Below are positions 45,234 through 54,699 of a stretch of DNA of 64,000 bases, piece after piece; within the stretch, counting starts at the first letter, position 1, and every line of letters starts with the position of its first letter. Source of the stretch: Oligoflexia bacterium (GTDB lineage Bacteria > Bdellovibrionota_C > UBA2361 > JBGSMV01); NCBI GenBank assembly GCA_019694515.1, contig JAIBBU010000002.1, forward strand, positions 124,001 to 188,000, given 5' to 3'. The position numbers were made by a program, and so were the translations under genes. The notes under the pieces were generated by a model. The model worked only from the letters and a program-made list of their open reading frames with translations, was not told the DNA's origin and ran no database searches.

Positions 45234-47519
45234 GTGGCAGGTAAGAAGAACAGTCGAGTTACATTGAGAAAACGTCCATCGAGCGCCAAGATTAAGAAGC
45301 TAAGACGAATCGGACGACCGCGTTTGGAGAAACCAGCCGCGGCCGAGCCCGTTAAACCTAAATCAAAAATCGCCACACCTCCGTCCGCGGGCGCTGCCGC
45401 CAAGCCCGGCCCAAAGGGAGTTGTCGCGCCCGTCGGTGCACCATCTAAGGGTCCCTTCGGAAAGCCCCGCGAAAATATGGCGTCGGCTCCCGTTGTGGCC
45501 GAGAATAAGCGCAAGTTTCTCAAGGCCTATGTCGGCAGTAAGCGTCAGGCCAGCCAGGGGCAGCCTCCCGAGGATGAGTCTCCGGAAGCATCTAAGCTCA
45601 GACATTTCAAAAGTATCAAGCGCGAAGTACAGGCCGGCCAGAAAGGCAAGGAAGGGGCCAAGACCGAGATCGATCCGGACAGCGAAGTCAGCAGACTAAT
45701 CGACCTGGGTAAGGAAAAGGGCTATTTGACCCTTGAGGATCTGAACGAAGCACTTTCACAGGAAGCCGTCTCCGAAGATCGCATCGATGACATGATTTCC
45801 ATTTTTGGCGAGCATGATATCGACATTGTCGATCAAGCCGCGGCCGGTTTTGAAGAGGAAGCAGAGACCACCGAATTCGCTGCGGAATCATCCGAGCCTG
45901 TTGAGACATCCGCGCTTGGTAAGAGCACCGATCCTGTACGCATGTATTTGCGTGAAATGGGGAATGTCAGCCTTCTGACGCGCGAAGGGGAAGTCGAGAT
46001 TGCGAAGAAGATCGAAGCTGGACTCAAGGCCGTAAAGGAACAGACGCTCAAGCAGCCGATCTCGATGGGCTACGTCGTTTCGCTGTTCGATCAGGTGAAG
46101 AGCGAGGAGGTGCGCCTGCGCGATCTTTTCGTCGAAGAGGATGCCGAGCAGGACGAAGAAGAGGAGGAGGAAGAGGAAGAAGAAGAGAAGCGTCCTCCGC
46201 GCTCGATCGACGATGAAGAATATGTCGAGGAAAAGGAGGTTCCGCAGAAACCTTCAATCAGCGAAGAGGAAGAAGAGGCCCGCAAGAAGTTCTTGAAGAA
46301 GGCTCCCGCTTATAAGAAGGCGCTCAAGGACACCCAGAAACTTTTTCACGACCTTAAACATGCCCGCCGGCATAATCAGCGCAATTTGCCGGAGATTGAA
46401 AGGAAATATCGCAAATTTCTAGAGAAGAATGCGGCACGGATCGCGGAGCTGAATCTCAACCAGCGCCGGCTGCAAACCATGGCGCTCCTGATCAAGGATG
46501 AGCATGACGCGCTCGTCAATTCGCGTCATGCGCTTAACGATATTGTCAAGCGCATGGATGGCCGCACGACCCAGGAGCTGGTAGAGGCCATTCCTGAGCT
46601 GGTTTCGGATAATCAGCTCGCATTCAAGCGCGTCTGCCGCAGACTTAAGCTTAAAGCCACTGATGCCCGGGAGTTGGGACAGCGCCTCAAGGCGGTCAAC
46701 GACCGCATCGAGGATGTGGAACAGAAAGCCTGCATGTCACAGCGGGAGTTCGAGCACTCTGTCTCGGTACTGAAAGATGGCGAAGTGCGCGCCTATGAAG
46801 CCAAGAAGGAGTTAGTAGAAGCAAATCTGCGCTTGGTAGTCTCGATTGCCAAGAAGTATACCAACCGCGGATTACAGTTCCTTGATTTGATCCAGGAAGG
46901 CAACATCGGATTAATGAAGGCCGTCGATAAGTTCGAGTATCAGCGCGGCTATAAGTTCTCGACCTACGCGACCTGGTGGATAAGACAGGCCATTACCCGC
47001 GCAATCGCTGATCAGGCCCGCATCATCCGAATTCCTGTGCACATGATTGAAACGATCAATAAGCTAGTCAGGACCTCGCGCTATCTGGTGCAGGAACTTG
47101 GACGGGAGCCGACCCCCGAAGAAATTGCTGCCAAGATGGAGATTCCGATCGAGAAGGTGCGAAAGGTATTGAAGATCGCCAAAGAGCCGATCTCGCTCGA
47201 GACTCCTATCGGCGAGGAGGAGGATTCGCATTTGGGTGATTTCATCGAGGACAAGCGGGTGGTTTCGCCTGCCAATGCGGTAGTAAACATGAACCTTCAG
47301 GAACAAACCCGTAAAGTCCTTGCTACCCTTACGCCACGCGAAGAGAAGGTATTGCGGATGCGCTTTGGCATCGGAGAGAAGAGCGATCATACCCTAGAGG
47401 AGGTCGGCCAGAATTTCGACGTGACCAGAGAACGTATTCGACAGATTGAAGCCAAGGCGCTGCGCAAGCTGCGGCATCCGAGCCGCTCAAAGAAGCTCCG
47501 AAGCTTTGTTGAAAAATAG
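45234..47519 (+). CDS. rpoD: Primary sigma factor RpoD
   Basis: Housekeeping sigma70. Region 1.2 starts near residue 232 ([23 protein letters not shown]). Regions 2.1-2.4 follow at about 520-595: [35 protein letters not shown]. Region 4 ends the protein with [20 protein letters not shown]. Unusual parts: a Lys/Pro/Ala-rich N-terminal extension of about 130 residues before region 1.1, and an acidic stretch in the non-conserved region with 11 consecutive Glu (308-318). GTG start with GGAAAG just upstream. 761 residues against 613 in E. coli. Confidence 0.96.
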   Translation: MAGKKNSRVTLRKRPSSAKIKKLRRIGRPRLEKPAAAEPVKPKSKIATPPSAGAAAKPGPKGVVAPVGAPSKGPFGKPRENMASAPVVAENKRKFLKAYVGSKRQASQGQPPEDESPEASKLRHFKSIKREVQAGQKGKEGAKTEIDPDSEVSRLIDLGKEKGYLTLEDLNEALSQEAVSEDRIDDMISIFGEHDIDIVDQAAAGFEEEAETTEFAAESSEPVETSALGKSTDPVRMYLREMGNVSLLTREGEVEIAKKIEAGLKAVKEQTLKQPISMGYVVSLFDQVKSEEVRLRDLFVEEDAEQDEEEEEEEEEEEKRPPRSIDDEEYVEEKEVPQKPSISEEEEEARKKFLKKAPAYKKALKDTQKLFHDLKHARRHNQRNLPEIERKYRKFLEKNAARIAELNLNQRRLQTMALLIKDEHDALVNSRHALNDIVKRMDGRTTQELVEAIPELVSDNQLAFKRVCRRLKLKATDARELGQRLKAVNDRIEDVEQKACMSQREFEHSVSVLKDGEVRAYEAKKELVEANLRLVVSIAKKYTNRGLQFLDLIQEGNIGLMKAVDKFEYQRGYKFSTYATWWIRQAITRAIADQARIIRIPVHMIETINKLVRTSRYLVQELGREPTPEEIAAKMEIPIEKVRKVLKIAKEPISLETPIGEEEDSHLGDFIEDKRVVSPANAVVNMNLQEQTRKVLATLTPREEKVLRMRFGIGEKSDHTLEEVGQNFDVTRERIRQIEAKALRKLRHPSRSKKLRSFVEK

Positions 47520-47551
47520 TCAAAAAGCCGCAGCGCTACGGCCGCGCTAAG

Positions 47552-48472
47552 CTAAATCGACTGGTACAGCAGCGCGCCGGTGCGCCTTATATCAAGATAA
47601 TTCTCGGCATAAGCTCGCCCGCGCTTTCCCAGATCGCGCATGCTTTTCGGTTCACGCAGGACCGCTTCTAGTTTCTGCGTTAAGTTCTCCGCGCTGACAT
47701 CCATCACCGGGCAGGTCTCGAGCTGGGTCCAAAGGGCCCGCGAGGCGCTGCGGTTACCTCCCAGCACCGTTTTCCCGCAGGCCAAGGCATAGGCCCCGGC
47801 CAAGCCAAAGCTGGCTTGAGATGTCGACTCGATTAACAGATCGCACTCGCTTAGCCGCAAGCAAAGGGTAGCGATATCCGGCAGTTCGTCGCTGGCAACC
47901 GTAGCAAAAAGGAATTTTAACCCCTTGGCTTTGAGCGCCTCAACGCTGGCTGCAATCGTCGCCGTGTCAGCTTCAAAACCTGGAAGAGCAAAATGCAGCA
48001 CCTTAACCTTATGAATCTCAGGTTGATACGGTTCGATTCTAGGAATTGACTCTAAAGGCAGACCCGGAGCGCTCCACTGGAAATTCTTGGGCCGATTCAG
48101 CTTGGAAGCCAGCTCAGGCGCTGAACTAAGAATCCGACTAAAGCTTCCCAGCAGCTGGGCGTGTGCGGAGGCTAGATCCAGCTCCTCCGGGAGAACGGGG
48201 CTCCCCAATTCTAGCACCAATTTTACTCCCGCTGCCTGCAGCGCGCCCCAGGGGCTGATCGGCTCAACCAGGCCCCCTAGCTGGTGCAGATGAATCAGAT
48301 CAGGCTCTTCCTCAAGCAGCTTGGTCACAGCCGGTGTTCCCGTTGGGTCCCCTTCGAGCACCCCCAGCGACCGAGGCAAATGCGCGATAACCGAGTGCCC
48401 CTGAGCTCTTTGAAAGGCGACTATAGGCCCTACGGCGGCCGGAACACCGCCCATATGAACAATCTTCATCAT
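47552..48472 (-). CDS. GT-B fold glycosyltransferase family protein
   Basis: 306 residues from the ATG at 48472 (a second ATG follows directly, 48469). N-terminus KIVHMGGVPAAVGPIVA looks like the acceptor half of GT4-type enzymes; DLIHLHQLGG fits the second strand. The C-terminal half has ECDLLIESTSQASFGLAGAY, where the donor-site Glu would lie, and ends with an RDLGKRGRAYAENYL helix typical of GT4. The C-terminal domain is short, so some donor contacts may be missing. Transcribed towards rpoD. Confidence 0.75.
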   Translation of the reverse strand: MMKIVHMGGVPAAVGPIVAFQRAQGHSVIAHLPRSLGVLEGDPTGTPAVTKLLEEEPDLIHLHQLGGLVEPISPWGALQAAGVKLVLELGSPVLPEELDLASAHAQLLGSFSRILSSAPELASKLNRPKNFQWSAPGLPLESIPRIEPYQPEIHKVKVLHFALPGFEADTATIAASVEALKAKGLKFLFATVASDELPDIATLCLRLSECDLLIESTSQASFGLAGAYALACGKTVLGGNRSASRALWTQLETCPVMDVSAENLTQKLEAVLREPKSMRDLGKRGRAYAENYLDIRRTGALLYQSI

Positions 48473-48537
48473 TGCTAAATTCGCCTGTCTCGAAAGAATG
48501 CTCAAGAGGGCATCCGGAGCTGCGCTCAGCTAGCGGT

Positions 48538-48550
48538 CGGCGGAGTCCGC
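48538..48550. promoter_or_regulatory. GGCGGA-G-TCCGCC inverted repeat in a divergent gap
   Basis: A perfect six-base inverted repeat with one central base, in the 164-base gap between the divergent glycosyltransferase and lipoprotein genes. Possible operator; unsupported beyond its symmetry. Confidence 0.25.
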
Positions 48551-48636
48551 CAGATATCATTGCTGCGGCTGCAAATCGCGGAGTCTTTCCATTCTGCCCT
48601 GAGATTCGGTACGATTCGAGAAAAAGGAGTCCTCAA

Positions 48637-49221
48637 ATGCTGCGCATCGCCATCCCTCTGCTTTTGGCTCTCGCTCTTTCGAGCTGCGGGAAATATGGTC
48701 CACCGGTTCCTCCTGAAGCGCTTAGCCCCGCTGCCGTGCATGAACTTCGCGCGGAGGGTGCAGCCGAGGGGGTGAAGCTCAGCTGGCGCAGTCCCGAGGC
48801 CGATCTGCGCGGACAGGATCTGAAGAGCCTGGATGGATATCGAATTTATCGCAAGCTTTCTTTCGGAATTGAGGATGTCGCAACGGGTACTAGGCCAGAA
48901 GGGGGACAGGAATCGGACTACGAGCTCCTTGCAACAATTCCTGATTCGCACGTAGCTGACCTCAAGAAGCTTAAGGATGAAGCGCTGGCCGCAGGTAAGC
49001 CGGCACGCAGACTAAAGGCACCAGACAGTGCGAAAGAATTTAGCTTCACCGATCCGAAAGTGGCAGCGGGCAAGACTTACTTATATCGAGTAGTCCCCTT
49101 TAATCAGGGCGACACCGAAGGTCGTGTAACCAAATTGCTTAAGGTGACTTTCAATGGAGAGCAGACGGCCTCGTCGTTAGTAGCCGTTTCCGAAGCTGAA
49201 GATCTGGAGGACCTGTTCTAA
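48637..49221 (+). CDS. FN3-like lipoprotein before dapA
   Basis: 194 residues from ATG 48637, with AAAAAGGAG upstream. Signal peptide with lipobox LSSC (Cys 17), then the CGKYGPPVPP start seen in a group of small proteobacterial lipoproteins. The mature part has a fibronectin type III-like pattern (VKLSWRSPEAD; GYRIYRKLS; TYLYRVVPFNQGD). Outer-membrane attachment is predicted. Its stop overlaps the dapA start by one base; the pairing may be purely transcriptional. Confidence 0.72.
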   Translation: MLRIAIPLLLALALSSCGKYGPPVPPEALSPAAVHELRAEGAAEGVKLSWRSPEADLRGQDLKSLDGYRIYRKLSFGIEDVATGTRPEGGQESDYELLATIPDSHVADLKKLKDEALAAGKPARRLKAPDSAKEFSFTDPKVAAGKTYLYRVVPFNQGDTEGRVTKLLKVTFNGEQTASSLVAVSEAEDLEDLF

Positions 49222-50105
49222 TGCTGATCGATGCTTCTCTTTCGGGCACTTTCCCGGCCTTGGTTACCCCCTTTACGGCAGATGGCCGCGCGGTGGATTT
49301 TGATTCTTTCGCTAGTTTGATTCAGATCCATCTTAAGTGTGGAGTTGCAGGCGTCGTGGCGTGCGGCTCTACAGGCGAGGCTGCGACCCTCAGCGATGAG
49401 GAGTACCGAGCCGTGCTCGAAGCAGCTGTGGCGGCCTGCGCCGGACAGGTACCGGTGATCGCGGGAGTCAATAGCAGTTCCACACAACGCGCAGCCGCTA
49501 TGGCCAGGGAAGCTCAAGCGTTGGGCGTTGATGCGGTGCTGGTGGTTGCACCGCCCTATAATAAGCCCTCGCAGGCTGGGATCTTGGCGCATTTCGCCGC
49601 TGTTAGAACGGGCCTCTCGATTCCGATCCTGGCTTACAATATTCCTGGCCGTGCGGTTGCTAATATTTTGCCTGCTACTGTGGCGCAGCTTGCACGGGAG
49701 AAAATTATTGTCGGGTTGAAGGATTCATCAGGATCGATCGATCAATTTCTAGATACCCGCGCAGCGCTTGGGACTACTCCACTGGCAATCCTTTCGGGGG
49801 AAGATTCCCTGGTGCATTGCCAGATGGCATGCGGAGGGCAGGGGGTTATTTCCGCTTCTGCCAATCTAATTCCAGAGCTCTTCGTGGAGATTACCACTTC
49901 TGCCCTAAAGGGGGACTGGAATGGTGCGCTAAAGGCGCAGATGCGGGCGCTTCCGATCGTGCGAGCGCTATTCACAGAGACGAACCCCGTACCAGTTAAA
50001 GCAGCTTTGGCACTCCGTGGTTGGATTAAACATCCCACCGTTAGGCTGCCACTGCTCGGCGCGAGCGCCTCAACCATCGATTTGCTAGGGCGAGTTCTGG
50101 GATGA
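49221..50105 (+). CDS. dapA: 4-hydroxy-tetrahydrodipicolinate synthase
   Basis: Condenses pyruvate with aspartate semialdehyde in the lysine/diaminopimelate pathway. Schiff-base K167 in VGLKDSSGS, Tyr139 in LAYNIPGR, and GSTGEAATLSDEE. 294 residues. Overlaps dapB, so the two successive enzymes are coupled. Confidence 0.95.
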   Translation: MLIDASLSGTFPALVTPFTADGRAVDFDSFASLIQIHLKCGVAGVVACGSTGEAATLSDEEYRAVLEAAVAACAGQVPVIAGVNSSSTQRAAAMAREAQALGVDAVLVVAPPYNKPSQAGILAHFAAVRTGLSIPILAYNIPGRAVANILPATVAQLAREKIIVGLKDSSGSIDQFLDTRAALGTTPLAILSGEDSLVHCQMACGGQGVISASANLIPELFVEITTSALKGDWNGALKAQMRALPIVRALFTETNPVPVKAALALRGWIKHPTVRLPLLGASASTIDLLGRVLG

Positions 50106-50863
50106 AACCGCTGAAGCTCTGTGTCCACGGCGCCGCAGGCCGCCTCGGTTCTCTGGTCATTGGAGCTCTCGAGGAATACCCAAATATAGTTCTCAGCGCC
50201 GCGCTAGTGCGCGGCGGATCTGAGCTTATCGGCAAGCGCTGTCAGGGGGAGGTGCTATATAGCGCCGAACTGGACCTCGCGATCGCTTCAGCCGATCTGG
50301 TAGTGGATTTTTCCACTGCGCAAGCCAGCCTCCTGTGCGCAGAGCGCTGCTGCGCGGCTGGCCGCGCCCTGCTGATCGGAACGACGGGACATAGCGAAGC
50401 TGAACGACGCACCTTCGCTCAGGCAGGCGAGCGCATCCCAATCGCCCTGATACCTAACACCTCGATTGGAATGGCGGCACTCAAGTCCGCCGCGTTGGAA
50501 ATTTCACAGCTCCTCCCTGAGCGGTGCGATATCGAGATTTCTGAATCACATCATGCCAAGAAGAAGGACGCTCCCTCGGGCAGCGCTCTATGGCTCGCCC
50601 GCGCGCTGGCTGCCTCCCGATCGCTGTCGATCAATTCCGCCCGCGAGGGCGCGCGAAAACCAGGAGAGTTAGGTATCGCGAGTCTGCGCGGCGGAGATGT
50701 AGTGGGGGAGCATACCGTGCACTTCTTTTTGGATGGCGAACGAATTGAAATTTCGCATCGTGTCGCAGACCGAAAAATTTTTGCACGTGGCGCGTTGTTT
50801 CTCGGACAAAAACTGATACTCCGAGGTAAGGGTTTCTATGACGTTGACGATCTCCTCGGTTAG
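50102..50863 (+). CDS. dapB: 4-hydroxy-tetrahydrodipicolinate reductase
   Basis: Next enzyme in diaminopimelate synthesis, for peptidoglycan and lysine. Nucleotide motif CVHGAAGRLGSLV, the substrate/proton-donor segment SESHHAKKKDAPSGSA (His-His, Lys), and C-terminal GARKPGELGIASLRGGDV. 253 residues. Confidence 0.95.
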   Translation: MKPLKLCVHGAAGRLGSLVIGALEEYPNIVLSAALVRGGSELIGKRCQGEVLYSAELDLAIASADLVVDFSTAQASLLCAERCCAAGRALLIGTTGHSEAERRTFAQAGERIPIALIPNTSIGMAALKSAALEISQLLPERCDIEISESHHAKKKDAPSGSALWLARALAASRSLSINSAREGARKPGELGIASLRGGDVVGEHTVHFFLDGERIEISHRVADRKIFARGALFLGQKLILRGKGFYDVDDLLG

Positions 50864-50930
50864 CCTCAAAACAGGCGGAAATATCGATTATCATTGCATA
50901 ATAGGGTCTGGCTTGTTATAAGCTGCGGTA

Positions 50931-50948
50931 CTATAATCGCGTTTATAG
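50931..50948 (+). promoter_or_regulatory. Inverted repeat on a TATAAT upstream of the IclR gene
   Basis: CTATAA, six-base spacer, TTATAG; it includes a TATAAT -10 (50932-50937) about 120 bases before the start codon. IclR proteins often bind palindromes at their own promoter, so this is a candidate auto-regulatory site. No good -35 is visible. Confidence 0.45.
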
Positions 50949-51058
50949 AACGGAGATTTGAGCAATAGTCCAGCGCTCAAAATCCAGGTTCTGCAAAGCC
51001 TTAGCTGAGCAGAACAATATTTTTTAGCAGTTTTTATATCTTTTTAGGATTTCTGCCC

Positions 51059-51913
51059 ATGGTCAAGCGAGAGAAAGCCAATTACATGATTCAGTCGGTG
51101 TCACACGCTATCGATGTGCTCGAGGAACTATGTAAGGCAGCCGGCGAGATCGGTGTCACCGAATTATCAAAGCGCTTAAAGCTTCATAAGAATAACGTAT
51201 TTCGCTTGCTCGCCACCTTGGAGCTGCGCGGCTATGTCGAGCAGAATCACGAGACTGAAGATTACCGTTTAGGGGTGAAGGCTCTGCAACTCGGTCAGGC
51301 TTACCTTACCCAGAGCAATCTGGTTAATCGCGCGACACCGATTCTTAAGAGCCTCTCCGACTCCATCGGTGAAACGGTTAATCTTGCAGTTCTCCAGAGC
51401 GGACAGGTGCAGTTTCCATTGAGCATCGAAGCCAAGAAGCCGGTTAAAGTAGCACCGCGCGTGGCGATCTCTATCCCTGCTAAGAATAACGCTGCTGGGC
51501 GTTTGCTAACTGCCCATCTCCCGGACTCCATTCTGGCAGAGATGTTGGCCGGCAACACCCCGCAGGACGCTGCAATTAAGAATCAGCTGACAGAGCTCCG
51601 CAACTCCGGACAGATCATCGACCGCGCGGCGATTGAAGCTGATGTCGTTTCGATCTCGCGAGTGGTCCGCGGAAACAGCGGTGCGGTAGTGGCTGCAATC
51701 GAGGTGCTGGTACCCCAATATCGCGCCAAGATCGAAAATATAGCTTCTAGCCTTGAGGACGCGGCGGCGCAGCTGTCAAGCTCGCTTGGCTCGATTCGGA
51801 AAGGTCTGGTGTCAACGATCGAACGGGAAGTTGGATTGGCGGCCTCGACCACAACAGCAGCGCCAATTAGCAATCCAGCGATTGCCGGAGCTACGGATCG
51901 GAACCGCATCTAG
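51059..51913 (+). CDS. IclR-family transcriptional regulator
   Basis: N-terminal winged HTH (about 12-75; GVTELSKRLKLHKNNVFRLL recognition region) and the GAF-like IclR effector domain (RLLTAHLP). The C-terminus from about 245 is a Ser/Ala/Thr-rich extension without a known role. 284 residues. It is followed by an acyl-CoA dehydrogenase gene on the same strand; IclR proteins commonly control catabolic genes of that kind. The ligand is unknown. Confidence 0.88.
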   Translation: MVKREKANYMIQSVSHAIDVLEELCKAAGEIGVTELSKRLKLHKNNVFRLLATLELRGYVEQNHETEDYRLGVKALQLGQAYLTQSNLVNRATPILKSLSDSIGETVNLAVLQSGQVQFPLSIEAKKPVKVAPRVAISIPAKNNAAGRLLTAHLPDSILAEMLAGNTPQDAAIKNQLTELRNSGQIIDRAAIEADVVSISRVVRGNSGAVVAAIEVLVPQYRAKIENIASSLEDAAAQLSSSLGSIRKGLVSTIEREVGLAASTTTAAPISNPAIAGATDRNRI

Positions 51914-52095
51914 CGCCTCTTAAAGAGCCGATTTAAGGGTGTCTCACTTTAGCTCTGCAGAGCCAAGTCTCCGCAGAGCATCCCGTTATTTGCTCTATTC
52001 GTGCGTTTTTGTGGGTACAAGCGCGCTTGGTGCTGCGGTATAGTCTGGATGCCGCAGGGCGCTGTACGGGCCCTCGTATCTTACCTGGACCCACT

Positions 52096-53247
52096 ATGTT
52101 AGACGAATCAGCCAGTTTTGGATTATCTGAGGAGCAGCTTGCGCTAGCTCTCGAAGCGCGAAAGTTCGCGCAGCAGGAAATTATACCGAGGGCAGCGCAC
52201 TTCGATGAGACGGCTGAACTTCCAACTGAAATCCTTGCCAAGGCCCATGCTCTGGGCTTGATGAACTTGGTTCAAGCCGCCGAGCTTGGCGGTACTGGCC
52301 TCGGCGTACACGACGCCTGTTTGGTAATCGAAGAGCTGGCTGCAGGGTGCGCGGGAGTTACGACCACGATAGTAGCCAACGACCTGGCGCTGCTGCCGAT
52401 TGCACTTGGTGCAACCGCTGAACAAAAGCAGCGTTTGATAAAGCCGATCTGCGAGAGCGGCGCCTTAGCCTCGTTTTGTCTTACAGAACCGGGCAGCGGC
52501 TCGGATGCTGCCGGCATGAGCAGCACGGTGCGCCGCGACGGCGACAGCTACATCTTAAATGGCACCAAGCAGTGGATCACCAACGGCGGCGTTGCCAAAC
52601 AGTTCACGGTATTTGCTACTCTAGATAAGAGCAGGAAACATAAGGGCATCTGTTGTCTCGCCGTACCGGGAGATCTCCCCGGCATCAAGCGCGGCAAGCA
52701 CGAGAACAAGCTCGGGCAGCGCTGCTCCAACACGGTGCAGCTGAATTTTCAAGAGGTTAGAGTGCCGGCCGCTAATCTAATTGGAGCAGAGGGCGAGGGC
52801 TTCAAGTTAGCGATGAAAACGCTGGACTGGACTCGCCCCATGACTGCGACGATCGCGGTGGGAATTGCCAGAGCGGCGACCGCTTACGCCTGCGCTTACG
52901 CCAAGGACCGCAAGCAATTTTCGCAGCCGATTGCTAATTTTCAGGCGATTCAGTTCATGCTGGCTGATATGGCAACCGCGATTGAAGCTGCCCGGCTGCT
53001 AACCCTCAAATCGGCCCGCATGCTTGATCAGGACACTCCCGCAACGCTGGTTTCAAGCATGGCCAAGCGCTTTGCCGCCGATATGGCGATGCAGGCAACT
53101 ACCGATGCTGTGCAGATTTACGGTGGCTACGGCTACACCAAGGAGTATCCTGTAGAGAAGTTAATGCGCGATGCTAAGCTGATGCAAATTTATGAAGGCA
53201 CCAGCCAGATCCAAAGGCTCGTAATCGCGCGGGAGATGCTCAAATGA
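52096..53247 (+). CDS. Acyl-CoA dehydrogenase (short/medium chain type)
   Basis: FAD enzyme of beta-oxidation or branched-chain degradation. FCLTEPGSGSDAAGM (FAD/acyl site), ILNGTKQWITNGG (W-I-T contact), QIYGGYGYTKEYPVEKLMRD and the catalytic Glu in YEGTSQIQRLVIAREML. The ATG at 52096 gives 383 residues with the usual N-terminus; the longer reading from 52009 has no support. Overlaps the Hpt gene (ATGA). Confidence 0.94.
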   Translation: MLDESASFGLSEEQLALALEARKFAQQEIIPRAAHFDETAELPTEILAKAHALGLMNLVQAAELGGTGLGVHDACLVIEELAAGCAGVTTTIVANDLALLPIALGATAEQKQRLIKPICESGALASFCLTEPGSGSDAAGMSSTVRRDGDSYILNGTKQWITNGGVAKQFTVFATLDKSRKHKGICCLAVPGDLPGIKRGKHENKLGQRCSNTVQLNFQEVRVPAANLIGAEGEGFKLAMKTLDWTRPMTATIAVGIARAATAYACAYAKDRKQFSQPIANFQAIQFMLADMATAIEAARLLTLKSARMLDQDTPATLVSSMAKRFAADMAMQATTDAVQIYGGYGYTKEYPVEKLMRDAKLMQIYEGTSQIQRLVIAREMLK

Positions 53248-53600
53248 CGACCGATGAGACCCCCATCTTAGACCTTAGCGCGGCGCTCGATCGTGTCGAA
53301 GGTGATCGCGAGTTTTACGCCGAGCTTGTAGCGCTGCTGATGAGCGAGTTCGAGATTAGCGTTCAAAAGATGCGAGCGCTTCTGGAGCAAAACAACTCAA
53401 CCGAGCTGCAGTCTACGGCTCACGCTATCAAGAGTGCGCTCGGCAATCTAGGCGCAATGCGCTGTCATAAACTCGCCTTCGCTCTGGAGTGCTGCGGCCG
53501 AGACGCGAAATTAAAGGACGCACCCGCGCTGCTTAACCAACTAATCGCAGAGTTTTCCAACTTTGAAAAAGCCTATTCTGATCTAAGCAAAGGCGCGTGA
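53244..53600 (+). CDS. Hpt-domain phosphotransfer protein
   Basis: 118-residue four-helix histidine phosphotransfer protein. The phospho-accepting His is H60 in AHAIKSALGNLGA, with the usual following Lys and Gly pattern. No kinase or receiver is fused or adjacent, so its phosphorelay partners lie elsewhere; the sigma54 regulator 26 kb away is one possibility. Coupled by overlap to both the acyl-CoA dehydrogenase and the next exported protein. Confidence 0.82.
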   Translation: MTTDETPILDLSAALDRVEGDREFYAELVALLMSEFEISVQKMRALLEQNNSTELQSTAHAIKSALGNLGAMRCHKLAFALECCGRDAKLKDAPALLNQLIAEFSNFEKAYSDLSKGA

Positions 53601-54694
53601 GACTTGCGCTCCTGCTGATGCTGGTGTTCGCCCGCGGAATCCAGGCCAGCGCGGAGACGCCCCGTTTCCGAGTTGCGGAGCCATCTTATCGACTGAACTT
53701 TCCCCGCGACCATGGCGCCCATCCTGAGTTCCAAACCGAGTGGTGGTATTTCACCGGTCTACTCTACCGCGAAGGCGAAGCAGCATTCGTCAATGCGCCC
53801 TTGTATGGATTTCAGCTCACCTTCTTTAGACGTTCCTCTCGGCCGGGCGACCTTTCCGAATGGTCCCAGAGCTATTTGGCGCATGCTGCGATAGCAGATC
53901 TAACGGCAGCGCGTTTCTATCACCGCGAGCTTCAGAATCCAGGCGGTTTGGGGGTAGCGGAGGCTGCTTCCGATTCACTTCGAGTGCTTAACGGTGAGTG
54001 GCGTGCCGGCCAAATCGGCCAGACGCTGCAGCTGAATTTTCGGTTGAATAGCCCGGCCGGTCCTCTGACCTTGACACTAAGCGCCGACTTTCGTGACGTT
54101 CCTATCGCGCACGGTTTGAACGGTTTTAGCAGGAAAGGGGTCTGTGAAGAGTGCGCATCGATTTACTACTCGGTCCCCAGACTTAAATGGACCGGCGAGC
54201 TTAGGCAAGGGAGCCGCTCCACAGCCGTCACCGGCCTCGGCTGGATGGACCACGAATTTATGAGTAGCGCCCTATCAGGGGACCAGATCGGATGGGATTG
54301 GTTTAGCCTCATGCGCAAGGACGGAACCAGCTTGATGCTGTTTCAGATTCGTTCCACTACCGATTCCCGAGCAATAAAAGCTGGTACGCTTATTTCAGGC
54401 AGCTCAGCGCGCTCACTTTCCCCCGCAGAGTTCTCGATTGAATCGTTAGATACTTGGCTTAGCCCTCATACCAAGGCGCGCTATCCCAGTCGGTGGAGGA
54501 TTGCTGTGCCTTCCTTGTCGCTGGATCAGGAGCTAGAACCACTGCTGGCTGACCAGGAGTTGAGCATGCAGCGTGCGGAAGCAGCACCAGGAGTACCCAC
54601 ATATTGGGAGGGAGCAATCTCGGTTCCCGACCGCTCGACTGTTGGTTATGCCGAACTAACTGGGTACGCGGGCTCCCTGACGAAGAACTTCTAA
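53597..54694 (+). CDS. CrtC/AttH-like exported lipocalin-type protein
   Basis: 365 residues, GTG start overlapping the Hpt stop. Signal peptide (about 1-19). Two lipocalin-like halves: FQTEWWYFTGLLY at the start and GWMDHEFMSSALSG in the middle, both hallmarks of the carotenoid 1,2-hydratase (CrtC)/AttH group. Members occur in the periplasm or attached to membranes and have various or unknown roles; no carotenoid genes are near. Convergent with the peptidase gene, five bases apart. Confidence 0.78.
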   Translation: MRLALLLMLVFARGIQASAETPRFRVAEPSYRLNFPRDHGAHPEFQTEWWYFTGLLYREGEAAFVNAPLYGFQLTFFRRSSRPGDLSEWSQSYLAHAAIADLTAARFYHRELQNPGGLGVAEAASDSLRVLNGEWRAGQIGQTLQLNFRLNSPAGPLTLTLSADFRDVPIAHGLNGFSRKGVCEECASIYYSVPRLKWTGELRQGSRSTAVTGLGWMDHEFMSSALSGDQIGWDWFSLMRKDGTSLMLFQIRSTTDSRAIKAGTLISGSSARSLSPAEFSIESLDTWLSPHTKARYPSRWRIAVPSLSLDQELEPLLADQELSMQRAEAAPGVPTYWEGAISVPDRSTVGYAELTGYAGSLTKNF

Positions 54695-54699
54695 GAAGC

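Noticed and set aside
46091..46285. Minus-strand frame with a poly-Ser run
   Set aside because: It is the complement of the acidic Glu tract in rpoD, not a gene.
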